Shown one piece after another: positions 1 to 7,311 of a stretch of 64,000 nt of DNA. Numbering within the stretch: position 1 is the stretch's first letter; every line of letters starts with the position of its first letter. The notes below the pieces were generated by a model. That model was not told the origin of the DNA and did not search any database. It worked only from the letters and a program-made list of their open reading frames with translations. Origin of the DNA: Limnohabitans sp. Rim47 (GTDB lineage: Bacteria > Pseudomonadota > Gammaproteobacteria > Burkholderiales > Burkholderiaceae_C); NCBI RefSeq assembly GCF_001517545.1, contig NZ_FBYA01000002.1:124001-188000 (forward strand), written 5' to 3'. A program made the position numbers and the translations under genes.

Positions 1-252
1 GTGTTTGCGGCAGGCAGCGCCATCGCGGCTGAACGCGCAGATCGCGCCTTGGCCTGCGCACGTGACCTGACCGAAGCCTCATCCCTGCGCCTGACGGCGG
101 GCGCGACATTGCCCCACAAACAAATCATCGTGCTGCGGGTGCTATCACCCGTGACCGAACCGGCCATGCAATTGCTGCGGCAAGTGTGGGCGGCGTGGCG
201 ACATGAGATGTGGGGTTTGCCGGGGCATGTGCCACGGTTGTGGAACCTCTGA
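1..252 (+). CDS. ureD: Urease accessory protein UreD, C-terminal part (cut by window edge)
   Basis: Only the last 83 codons are present, so the 5' end lies outside the window. The end of the protein (about residues 55-83 of the fragment: VTEPAMQLLRQVWAAWR, then PRLWNL) fits the C-terminus of UreD/UreH, where a conserved 'LR..W..WR' helix is followed by a 'PR.W' tail. UreD binds apo-urease with UreF and UreG and helps carbamylate the active-site lysine and insert nickel. The assignment is supported by the rest of the urease operon beginning at 6484 on the same strand. It is separated from ureA by the opposite-strand urt operon and converges on urtE. Confidence 0.72.
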   Translation: MFAAGSAIAAERADRALACARDLTEASSLRLTAGATLPHKQIIVLRVLSPVTEPAMQLLRQVWAAWRHEMWGLPGHVPRLWNL

Positions 253-268
253 CCAGCCTGCATGACCG

Positions 269-348
269 TCATCCTCAATAGCAGTCATCCTCAATAGCAG
301 TCATCCTCAATAGCAGTCATCCTCAATAGCAGTCATATCCAATAGCTG
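269..348. repeat. Tandem 16-bp repeat, about five copies
   Basis: The unit TCATCCTCAATAGCAG occurs four times without interruption (269-332) and once in degenerate form (333-348). It runs straight into a palindromic element at 349-374 that begins with the same TCAT sequence. There are no spacers, so this is not a CRISPR. The array looks like an expansion of the leading part of the local palindromic repeat family. Confidence 0.9.
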
Positions 349-403
349 TCATACCCGCGAATGCGGGTATCCAGTGCGCCAAATGCACACCCGCGTTCGC
401 GGG
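349..403. repeat. Two REP-like palindromes between convergent ureD and urtE
   Basis: The first has arms ATACCCGC (351-358) and GCGGGTAT (363-370). The second has arms CCCGCG (390-395) and CGCGGG (398-403). They belong to the GTCAT(C/A)CCCGC..GCGGG.ATCC family seen in several other gaps of this window. Sitting between the ends of two convergent genes, they could act as a two-way terminator or mRNA 3'-end stabiliser, which is inference. Confidence 0.75.
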
Positions 404-419
404 CATGCCATGGGGAGCC

Positions 420-1124
420 TCAAATCGCCACCAGCTGCTGAATGTTCTTGGCCTTCATCTCGCTGCCCGGCCCACGCGCAATCACCTCGCCGCGCTCCAT
501 GACCAAGTACTGGTCGGCCAGTTCTTCGGCAAAGTCGTAGTACTGCTCGCACAACAACACCGCCATGCGCTGGCCTTGCAGGCCCACGTCGGCCAGCTGG
601 CGGATCACGCGGCCAATGTCTTTGATGATGCTGGGCTGGATGCCTTCGGTGGGTTCGTCCAGAATCAGCAAACGCGGCTTGGCCGCCAAAGCGCGGGCAA
701 TGGCCAGTTGCTGTTGCTGACCGCCGGAGAGGTCACCACCTCGGCGGTGCAACATTTGTTTGAGCACCGGAAACAGTTCAAACAACTCAGGCGGGATGGG
801 CGTGCCGCCGGGCTGTGTCGCCAAGCCCATCAGCAGGTTGTCTTCCACCGTGAGGCGCGCAAAGATTTCGCGGCCTTGGGGGACATAGCCAATGCCTGCG
901 GCGGCGCGTTCATAAGGCTTGGCGTTGCTCAGCTCTTTGCCGTCCAGCAGCACGCTGCCGCTTTTGATCGGCACCAGGCCCATGAGCGATTTGAGTAGCG
1001 TGGTTTTGCCCACGCCGTTGCGGCCCAGCAAGACGGTGACCTGCCCTTGCGCGGCAGACAGGCTCACATCGCGAAGGATGTGGGAGCCGCCGTAGTATTG
1101 GTGAATGTTTTGGACTGTCAGCAT
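420..1124 (-). CDS. urtE: Urea ABC transporter ATP-binding protein UrtE
   Basis: This 234-aa ATPase is one of the two cytoplasmic motor subunits of the UrtABCDE high-affinity urea importer, a HAAT-family system related to branched-chain amino acid LivF. Walker A is GRNGVGKT at 34-41, the ABC signature LSGGQ at 132-136, and Walker B LLILDEP at 152-158. The length is usual for UrtE. It is the last gene of the minus-strand urtABCDE operon and is separated from urtD by about 90 bp that hold a palindromic repeat. UrtE is preferred to LivF because all five urt genes are present beside urease. Confidence 0.93.
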   Translation of the reverse strand: MLTVQNIHQYYGGSHILRDVSLSAAQGQVTVLLGRNGVGKTTLLKSLMGLVPIKSGSVLLDGKELSNAKPYERAAAGIGYVPQGREIFARLTVEDNLLMGLATQPGGTPIPPELFELFPVLKQMLHRRGGDLSGGQQQQLAIARALAAKPRLLILDEPTEGIQPSIIKDIGRVIRQLADVGLQGQRMAVLLCEQYYDFAEELADQYLVMERGEVIARGPGSEMKAKNIQQLVAI

Positions 1125-1178
1125 GTTTTCTCTGTTTGATGTGTTGGCACCAACTTGTTCGGTACAGGTGAATCGGAC

Positions 1179-1211
1179 ATGGATCCCGGATCAAGTCCGG
1201 GATGACTTGTC
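1179..1211. repeat. REP-like palindrome between urtE and urtD
   Basis: A palindrome with arms ATCCCGGA and TCCGGGAT around CAAG, followed by GACTTGTCAT, sits in the 91-bp gap upstream of urtE. It has the same ATGGATCCC..GGGATGAC design as the elements at 4851-4982 and 52115-52143. It may modulate urtE expression relative to urtD. Confidence 0.7.
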
Positions 1212-1215
1212 ATGG

Positions 1216-2091
1216 TCAACGTCCCAAATAAACTTCAATCACCCGCTCATCGGCCTGCACTTGATCGAGCGTGCCCTGGGCCAGCACCGAGCCATCGCAC
1301 AGCACGGTGACGATGTCCGAGATGGTCCGAATAAAGCCCATGTCGTGCTCAACCACCATCAACGAGTGCTTGCCCTTGAGCGTCAAAAACAACTCGGCGG
1401 TGCGCTCTGTTTCATGGTCGGTCATACCGGCCACGGGTTCGTCCAGCAGCAGCAATTTAGGGTCTTGCATGAGCAGCATGCCGATCTCAAGCCACTGTTT
1501 TTGACCATGGCTGAGCGTGCCTGCTTGCACCCGCACACTGTCAGCGAGGTGGATGGTGTGCAGCACCTCGGCCAAGCGATCGCTCTGGCGTGAGTCAAGC
1601 TTGAAGAACATCGAGGCCTTCACGCCTTTGGGTGTTTTCAAAGCCAGCTCGAGGTTTTCAAACACGCTTAAATGCTCAAACACCGTGGGCTTTTGGAACT
1701 TGCGACCAATGCCCAGCTGGGCGATCTCGGGTTCGTTGTGGCGCAGCAAATCGAGGGTGCTGCCAAAAAACACCGTGCCCTCGTCAGGTCGGGTCTTGCC
1801 CGTGATGATGTCCATCATGGTGGTTTTGCCCGCACCGTTGGGGCCGATGATGCAGCGCAATTCACCGGGGGCGATGTCGAGCGACAGTTTGTTGATGGCC
1901 TTGAAGCCGTCAAAGCTCACACTCACATCTTCCAAATACAAGATGCGGCCATGCGTCACATCCACCTCTTTGGCGTCTTGCAGCACACGGCCATAACCGG
2001 CAGTTCGCCCCCCCGACTCGGTGGACTCCACACGCTGTTGCGCCGACTGGGCAATGCGCTGCGCGCCCTGTTTCAAAAGATCGGGGGTCAT
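1216..2091 (-). CDS. urtD: Urea ABC transporter ATP-binding protein UrtD
   Basis: This second ATPase of the urea importer is LivG-like and 291 aa long. The start at 2091 was chosen because it overlaps the urtC stop by 4 bp (ATGA); an upstream in-frame extension would lie inside urtC. Walker A is GPNGAGKT at 83-90, the signature is LSHGQ at 193-197, and Walker B is LLLLDEP at 213-219. About 45 extra N-terminal residues precede the ABC fold, a common feature of UrtD. Translational coupling to urtC is likely. Confidence 0.92.
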   Translation of the reverse strand: MTPDLLKQGAQRIAQSAQQRVESTESGGRTAGYGRVLQDAKEVDVTHGRILYLEDVSVSFDGFKAINKLSLDIAPGELRCIIGPNGAGKTTMMDIITGKTRPDEGTVFFGSTLDLLRHNEPEIAQLGIGRKFQKPTVFEHLSVFENLELALKTPKGVKASMFFKLDSRQSDRLAEVLHTIHLADSVRVQAGTLSHGQKQWLEIGMLLMQDPKLLLLDEPVAGMTDHETERTAELFLTLKGKHSLMVVEHDMGFIRTISDIVTVLCDGSVLAQGTLDQVQADERVIEVYLGR

Positions 2092-3218
2092 GCGGCACCG
2101 CCTTTTTTGTTCTTGAATTTGGCCACCAGCCCCACCACGCCTTGCGGCAGGTACAAGGTCACAGCGATGAAGAGCGCCCCTAAAAAGTACAGCCAAAATT
2201 CTGGCGCGGTCACGGTGAGCCAGCTTTTGGCCCCGTTGACCAAAAACGCGCCCAAGATCGGTCCCATCAAAGTGCCACGCCCCCCGACTGCGGCCCACAC
2301 CGCCATCTCAATCGAATTGGCGGCGCTCATTTCACCGGGGTTGATGATGCCCACCTGCGGCACATACAAAGCGCCTGCAATGCCGCACATCACCGCCGAG
2401 ATCACCCAAATGCTCAGCTTGTAAGGCAGTGGCGAATAGCCCGAAAACATGACCCGCGTTTCGGCATCGCGAATGGCTTGCAACACGCGGCCATATTTGC
2501 TGCCCACCAACCAGCGCGAGAACAAATAGAAACCCAGCAACGTCACGCCTGTGATGACAAACAAGCTCATGCGCATGTGGGGGGTGGCGATCGGCAGGTC
2601 CAGAATGCGCTTGAAGTCGGTGAAGCCGTTGTTGCCACCAAAGCCAGTTTCATTGCGGAAAAACAGCAGCATCGCCGCATAGGTCATGGCCTGGGTGATG
2701 ATGGAAAAGTACACCCCTTTGATGCGCGAACGGAAAGCGAAATAACCAAACACAAAAGCGATGAAGCCTGGCACCAACACCACCAAAATCAGTGTGGCCA
2801 CAAAGCTGTCCGACAGCATCCAGTGCCAAGGCAGTTCTTTCCAGTCCAAAAAGACCATGAAGTCGGGCAAGTCACTTTTGTAGTTGCCGTCCTGGCCGAT
2901 CTGACGCATGAGGTACATGCCCATGACGTAGCCACCTAGAGCGAAGAACAGGCCGTGGCCCAGCGACAAAATGCCGGTGTAGCCCCAGACCAGGTCCATG
3001 GCCAAGGCGCAAATGGCGTAGCACATGATCTTGCCGATCAGCGACACCGCAAAGTCGCTCAGATGCAAGGGGTTGCCTGCAGGCACCCACAAATTGAGCA
3101 CCGGGGCCAAAAAGCCCACGGCGATCAGCGCCAGCAAGAAAGCCGTCCAGGCTTTGCGCCCCAACAGGGGCGCAGGAGTCGGTAATTTAAATGACGTCAT
3201 GTTCATGCTCATATTCAC
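2088..3218 (-). CDS. urtC: Urea ABC transporter permease UrtC
   Basis: This 376-aa inner-membrane permease is of the LivM type. Many hydrophobic segments span residues about 25-350, with the typical cytoplasmic stretch 'FRSRIKGVYFSIITQAM' in the middle and the EAA-like loop 'QAIRDAETRVMFSGY' later. It starts with GTG at 3218, overlapping the urtB stop by 4 bp, and its own stop overlaps urtD by 4 bp. It forms the transmembrane channel with UrtB. Confidence 0.92.
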   Translation of the reverse strand: MNMSMNMTSFKLPTPAPLLGRKAWTAFLLALIAVGFLAPVLNLWVPAGNPLHLSDFAVSLIGKIMCYAICALAMDLVWGYTGILSLGHGLFFALGGYVMGMYLMRQIGQDGNYKSDLPDFMVFLDWKELPWHWMLSDSFVATLILVVLVPGFIAFVFGYFAFRSRIKGVYFSIITQAMTYAAMLLFFRNETGFGGNNGFTDFKRILDLPIATPHMRMSLFVITGVTLLGFYLFSRWLVGSKYGRVLQAIRDAETRVMFSGYSPLPYKLSIWVISAVMCGIAGALYVPQVGIINPGEMSAANSIEMAVWAAVGGRGTLMGPILGAFLVNGAKSWLTVTAPEFWLYFLGALFIAVTLYLPQGVVGLVAKFKNKKGGAA

Positions 3219-4798
3219 GCTTCAGCACTGCGACCCTTCATCGCGAAGATGCCTTGGGGGCGCTTCTGGATGAAGACGATGATGAACACCAGCACGCAGA
3301 TCTTGGCCAGCACAGCGCCGGTCCAGCCTTCGAGCAACTTGTTGACCAGGCCCAGGCCCAGCGCGGCATACACGGTGCCCGCCAATTGGCCCACGCCGCC
3401 GAGCACCACCACCATGAACGAGTCCACGATGTAGCTTTGACCCAGATCAGGGCCGACGTTGCCCACCTGACTCAAAGCGCAACCGGCCAAACCGGCGATG
3501 CCCGAACCCAGGGCAAAGGCATAGGTGTCGATGCGGGCGGTGTTGACGCCCATGCACGAAGCCATGGGGCGGTTTTGCGTGACCCCACGCACAAACAGGC
3601 CCAGCCGCGTTTTGCCAATCAACAGCGCCATGCCCACCAGCACGGCGGCGGCAAACACAATGATCAACACACGGTTCCAGGGCAATTGCAGGTTGGGCAG
3701 CAATGGCAGCGAACCGCTCATCCATGAAGGGTTTTCGACGCCCACGTTTTGCGCACCAAACAAGCTGCGCACGCCTTGCATCAGCACCAGGCTGATGCCC
3801 CAAGTGGCCAGCAAAGTTTCCAAAGGGCGGCCATACAAATGCTTGAGCACGGTGCGCTCCATCACCGCCCCCACCAAGGCAGAGGTGATGAACGCCACCG
3901 GAATCGCCACCAACAGATAAGCGTCAAACGCGCCGGGCAGGTAATCCCGAAACAAGGCTTGCACCACATAGGTGGCGTAGGCACCAATCATCATCAGCTC
4001 GCCATGCGCCATGTTGATCACACCCATCAGGCCATACGTGATGGCCAGCCCCAGTGCCACCAGCAGCAAGATCGAGCCCAGGCTGGCCCCCGTAAAGAGC
4101 GCGCCCAAGCGCTCGCCCCAGCGCAAACTGGTCTGCACAGCGGCCAACGAAGTCTGAATTTGTTTCTTGACCGAAGGTTCTTGCTCATCAGCCAGGCGCT
4201 GGTTGAGCAACAACAAGGTCTCTGGCTGTTTGCTGTCGGCCAACTCGCGGGCGGCCAGCAAACGGTCATTCGGTACATCGCTGTTCAGCAGCGCGGCCGC
4301 GCGGGCCTGGCGCACCAGATTTTGCACGGTGGCATCTTTTTCAGCCGCCAGTGCTTTTTCCAGCAAAGGCTTGCGACTGGCATCAGGCTCTTTGAGCAGT
4401 GATAAGGCCGCCAGACGGCGCACCTTGACATCGGCGCTGAACAACTTGAGGGCAGCAAGCGCTGTGTCGATCTCGCCACGCAGGCGGTTGTTCAACATCA
4501 CATCTTCGGCGTCTGCGGGCACGGGGACAGACTGGCCTGTCACTGGGTCTGTGCCCTGACCATCACGCACGACCAGCACCTGGTCTTTGGCGATCTTGAC
4601 CACATCGTCGGCCAGCGCCTGCAAATAGGCGGCGGTTTTGTCATCGCCTTGCGCCACCGCTTGTGCCAAAGCCTCGACGCGGGCATCGCTGTCGCCGGTT
4701 GCCATGGCACGGGCTTCGTCCATCGTCAGGGCCTGCGCGGCCGACAGACCCCACACCGCACTGGCAATCAACGCGCCTTTCACAATCCATCTTTTCAT
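3215..4798 (-). CDS. urtB: Urea ABC transporter permease UrtB
   Basis: A 527-aa LivH-type permease with the long UrtB N-terminal domain. A signal-like hydrophobic segment (about residues 1-20, ending AAQA) is followed by about 200 residues of helical, HEAT-like sequence, then the membrane domain starting near 'GSILLLVALGLAITYGLMGVINMAHGE'-like sequence. The frame is open further upstream, but that extension is translated palindromic repeat, so ATG 4798 is taken (ATG 4807, three codons earlier, is also possible). The gap to urtA is 194 bp and carries three REP-like palindromes. Confidence 0.92.
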   Translation of the reverse strand: MKRWIVKGALIASAVWGLSAAQALTMDEARAMATGDSDARVEALAQAVAQGDDKTAAYLQALADDVVKIAKDQVLVVRDGQGTDPVTGQSVPVPADAEDVMLNNRLRGEIDTALAALKLFSADVKVRRLAALSLLKEPDASRKPLLEKALAAEKDATVQNLVRQARAAALLNSDVPNDRLLAARELADSKQPETLLLLNQRLADEQEPSVKKQIQTSLAAVQTSLRWGERLGALFTGASLGSILLLVALGLAITYGLMGVINMAHGELMMIGAYATYVVQALFRDYLPGAFDAYLLVAIPVAFITSALVGAVMERTVLKHLYGRPLETLLATWGISLVLMQGVRSLFGAQNVGVENPSWMSGSLPLLPNLQLPWNRVLIIVFAAAVLVGMALLIGKTRLGLFVRGVTQNRPMASCMGVNTARIDTYAFALGSGIAGLAGCALSQVGNVGPDLGQSYIVDSFMVVVLGGVGQLAGTVYAALGLGLVNKLLEGWTGAVLAKICVLVFIIVFIQKRPQGIFAMKGRSAEA

Positions 4799-4850
4799 TT
4801 TTCTCATCTCATGTTGAGCAGTTGCTCGCCAAGGCCATCTTGGGCATGAA

Positions 4851-4982
4851 ATGGATTCCCGCGTGCGCGGGAATGACCGTTTTTTCGTCAATCTCATGAA
4901 TGACAAGTGTCCTGTCATCCCCGCAAATGCGGGGATCCATCTCGTTGACTGTCATGGATTCCCGCCGGAGCAGGAATGACAT
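4851..4982. repeat. Cluster of three REP-like palindromes between urtA and urtB
   Basis: Three elements of the ATGGATTCCCGC..GCGGGAATGAC family lie at about 4851-4879, 4914-4940 and 4953-4982, the middle one in the opposite orientation. The third is imperfect (CCCGCCGGAGCAGG). They fill most of the urtA-urtB gap. As hairpins at the 3' end of urtA mRNA they could raise receptor levels over the membrane subunits, a known role of REP elements in transport operons; here that is inference. Confidence 0.85.
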
Positions 4983-4992
4983 GCAGACCCCA

Positions 4993-6267
4993 TCACTTCT
5001 TGGCAGGTTCGTCAGGCTTGACGTCGTTGCCGGGGATGTAAGGGCTCCATGGCTTGGCTTTGACCGGGCCGGGTGTCTTCCAGACCACGTTGAATTGACC
5101 GTCGGCCTTGATCTCGCCAATGAACACCGACTTGTGCAGGTGGTGGTTTTTCTCGTCCATCTTGCTGGTGATGCCAGAAGGTGCCTTGAAGGTCTGACCC
5201 GCCATGGCCGCGATCACTTTGTCGGTGTCGGTCGACTTGGCTTTTTCAACCGCTTGCTTCCACATGTTGATGCCGATGTAAGTCGCTTCCATCGGGTCGT
5301 TCGTCAAAGGCTTGTCTTTGTGCCCAGCGATGTTTTTGGCTTTGGCATAAGCCGCCCATTTTTTAGTGAACTCGTCGTTGGCCGGGTTCTTGATGGACAT
5401 GAAATAGTTCCATGCCGCCAAGTGACCGACCAAAGGCTTGGTGTCCACGCCACGCAGCTCTTCTTCACCCACCGAGAAGGCGACCACCGGCACGTCTTTG
5501 GCTTTCAGGCCCGCATTGCCCAGCTCTTTGTAGAAAGGCACGTTGGAGTCACCGTTGATGGTGGAGACCACGGCGGTCTTGCCACCGGCTGAGAATTTCT
5601 TCACATCGGCCACGATGGTTTGGTAATCGCTGTGGCCAAACGGGGTGTATTTTTCGTCGATGTCAGACTCTTTAACGCCTTTGCTTTTCAAGTAAGCGCG
5701 CAAGATTTTGTTGGTGGTGCGGGGGTACACATAGTCGGTGCCCAGCAAGACCCAGCGCTTGGCTGCGCCGCCTTCTTTGCTCATCAGGTAGTCCACTGCA
5801 GGAATGGCTTGCTGGTTGGGCGCTGCACCGGTGTAGAACACGTTTTTCGACAGCTCTTCACCTTCGTATTGCACGGGGTAGAACAACAGGCCGTTCATTT
5901 CTTCGACGACGGGCAGCACCGACTTGCGCGACACCGAAGTCCAGCAGCCGAAGATCACCGAGACCTTGTCTTGACCCAGCAACTGTTTGGTTTTTTCAGC
6001 AAACAAAGGCCAGTTGGAAGCGGGGTCCACGATCACGGGCTCCAGCTTTTTGCCCAGCACACCGCCCTTGGCGTTGATCTCGTCAATGGCCATGAGCACG
6101 GTGTCTTTCAACACGGTTTCAGAAATGGCCATGGTGCCTGACAAGCTGTGCAACACGCCCACCTTGATGGTGTCAGCGGCCAGTGCCTGGACCGAGAAAG
6201 TCAAACTGCCCGCCACCAAGGCTGCGGCAGTTGCGAGGGCTTTGAGATTGCCACGACGGTTCATCAT
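4993..6267 (-). CDS. urtA: Urea ABC transporter substrate-binding protein UrtA
   Basis: This 424-aa periplasmic urea receptor has an N-terminal signal peptide (about residues 1-29: RRGN, a hydrophobic run, then VQALA) followed by the mature start ADTIKVGVLHSLSGTMAISE, typical of Peripla_BP_5/UrtA receptors. The start at 6267 follows a GGAGTG ribosome site at 6 bp; the open frame continues upstream but without support. It is the first gene of urtABCDE and is preceded by a perfect sigma-54 element at 6334-6349. Confidence 0.94.
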   Translation of the reverse strand: MMNRRGNLKALATAAALVAGSLTFSVQALAADTIKVGVLHSLSGTMAISETVLKDTVLMAIDEINAKGGVLGKKLEPVIVDPASNWPLFAEKTKQLLGQDKVSVIFGCWTSVSRKSVLPVVEEMNGLLFYPVQYEGEELSKNVFYTGAAPNQQAIPAVDYLMSKEGGAAKRWVLLGTDYVYPRTTNKILRAYLKSKGVKESDIDEKYTPFGHSDYQTIVADVKKFSAGGKTAVVSTINGDSNVPFYKELGNAGLKAKDVPVVAFSVGEEELRGVDTKPLVGHLAAWNYFMSIKNPANDEFTKKWAAYAKAKNIAGHKDKPLTNDPMEATYIGINMWKQAVEKAKSTDTDKVIAAMAGQTFKAPSGITSKMDEKNHHLHKSVFIGEIKADGQFNVVWKTPGPVKAKPWSPYIPGNDVKPDEPAKK

Positions 6268-6333
6268 GAGATCACTCCAATCAGGAAAGTAGGTTTTCAA
6301 ACACGCGGAGACTTGCAACGCTGAACCTGCTCT

Positions 6334-6349
6334 TGCAATCACCGTGCCA
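6334..6349 (-). promoter_or_regulatory. Sigma-54 (-24/-12) promoter of urtABCDE
   Basis: Read on the minus strand, the sequence is TGGCAC, five bases, TTGCA, an exact match to the RpoN consensus TGGCAC-N5-TTGC(A/T). It lies 66 bp upstream of the urtA start codon, giving a leader of about 55 nt. RpoN promoters need an activator, and NtrC is the obvious candidate for urea genes. I did not find a clear NtrC-binding palindrome in the intergenic region. Confidence 0.8.
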
Positions 6350-6422
6350 ACCCACGCAAAAGCCCTGACGCCCGCCAACAAGGAAGGGCATTTCCCTAGA
6401 AATTGAGTGGCTCCCTATAAAG

Positions 6423-6438
6423 GGGCACGCTCTTTGCT
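6423..6438 (+). promoter_or_regulatory. Sigma-54 (-24/-12) promoter of the ureA operon
   Basis: The sequence is GGGCAC, five bases, TTGCT, matching TGGCAC-N5-TTGC(A/T) except for the first base. The essential GG and GC doublets are present at the right spacing. It is 45 bp upstream of ureA and points the opposite way to the urtA element, so both operons appear to be controlled from one 216-bp region. Confidence 0.72.
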
Positions 6439-6483
6439 ACATTGAAATCATCCAATGCACCAATTCAACCAGAGCGCACCAAA

Positions 6484-6786
6484 ATGGAACTCACCCCTCG
6501 CGAAAAAGACAAGCTGCTGATCTTCACGGCAGGCCTTTTGGCCGAGCGCCGCAAAGCACGCGGCCTCAAACTGAACTACCCCGAAGCCATTGCGCTGATC
6601 AGTGCAGCCGTCATGGAAGGCGCACGGGACGGCAAGACGGTGGCGCAACTCATGAGCGAAGGCCGCAGCGTTTTGACTCGTCAAGACGTGATGGACGGCA
6701 TCGCCGAAATGATCCCCGACATCCAAGTCGAAGCCACTTTTCCAGACGGCACCAAATTGGTGACCGTGCACCAACCCATTGTTTGA
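6484..6786 (+). CDS. ureA: Urease subunit gamma UreA
   Basis: This 100-aa protein starts MELTPREKDKLLIFTAGLLA and is full length for the urease gamma subunit. The conserved 'ARGLKLNYPEA.ALI' and 'DGKTVAQLM' segments are visible. Urease hydrolyses urea to ammonia and carbamate in the cytoplasm. The ATG at 6484 was chosen because it gives the family length; 14 upstream in-frame codons lie in the promoter leader. It is the first gene of ureA-(56-aa peptide)-ureB-ureC-ureE-ureF-ureG. Confidence 0.96.
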   Translation: MELTPREKDKLLIFTAGLLAERRKARGLKLNYPEAIALISAAVMEGARDGKTVAQLMSEGRSVLTRQDVMDGIAEMIPDIQVEATFPDGTKLVTVHQPIV

Positions 6787-6802
6787 ACCCCAGGAATCAC
6801 AC

Positions 6803-6973
6803 ATGAAAAAATTCGCTTTGACACTTGGCCTCGCACTGTTCAACCTGGGCAACACCGCTTGGGCTCACGAGGGCCATGGCCTGGGCAGCACCCATTGGCA
6901 CGCCACCGATGCACTCGGTTTTGTGGTCGCTGCCGCCTTGGTGGCGGTGGCGTTTTACTTCGGCAAAAAGTGA
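6803..6973 (+). CDS. Small His-rich single-pass membrane peptide inside the urease operon
   Basis: This 56-aa product has a clear signal peptide (MKKFALTLGLALF through AWA, cleavage about residue 21). A short exported stretch HEGHGLGSTHWHA holds four histidines. One transmembrane helix (about residues 37-53, LGFVVAAALVAVAFYF) ends in GKK. The start is 16 bp after the ureA stop with AGGAA upstream, and the stop is 7 bp before ureB, so it is co-transcribed. The exported His motif recalls the N-terminus of HupE/UreJ nickel permeases, but the rest of that family is absent. I do not recognise a named family; a periplasmic metal-binding or assembly role is a guess. Confidence 0.75.
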   Translation: MKKFALTLGLALFNLGNTAWAHEGHGLGSTHWHATDALGFVVAAALVAVAFYFGKK

Positions 6974-6980
6974 GCCCGAG

Positions 6981-7310
6981 ATGACGCCTGGAGAACTTTT
7001 GATTGACCCCGGTCAGCTTGCGCTGAACGTGGGCCGCCGAACCTGCACGCTGGTGGTGCAAAACGCCAGCGACCGCCCGATTCAGGTGGGCTCGCACTAC
7101 CACTTTGCCGAAACCAATGCCGGCTTGAAATTCGACCGCACCGCCGCACAAGGCATGCGCCTGAACATCACCTCGGGCACCGCCGTGCGCTTTGAGCCCG
7201 GCCAACAACGCACGGTGGAGCTGGTGGACTACGCCGGTGACCGCGTGGTGTATGGCTTCAGAGGACTGACCAACGGTGCACTTGTCACCCCGAACAGCAA
7301 AGGCAACTGA
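6981..7310 (+). CDS. ureB: Urease subunit beta UreB
   Basis: This 109-aa protein starts MTPGELLIDPGQLALNVG. It has the beta-subunit landmarks 'VQNASDRPIQVGSHYHFAETN', 'GMRLNITSGTAVRFEPG' and 'YGFRGLTNG', in full-length order. It forms the (UreABC)3 trimer with UreA and UreC. The start 7 bp after the small peptide gene and the stop 1 bp before ureC indicate one transcript. Confidence 0.96.
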   Translation: MTPGELLIDPGQLALNVGRRTCTLVVQNASDRPIQVGSHYHFAETNAGLKFDRTAAQGMRLNITSGTAVRFEPGQQRTVELVDYAGDRVVYGFRGLTNGALVTPNSKGN

Positions 7311-7311
7311 C

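Noticed and set aside
269..348. CRISPR-like short repeats near the left edge
   Set aside because: The 16-bp units are contiguous and too short, with no spacers.
4799..4918. N-terminal extension of UrtB (frame open to 4918)
   Set aside because: The extension translates the palindromic repeats (FPRTRESI-type residues), and a signal-like start with ribosome site exists at 4798/4807.
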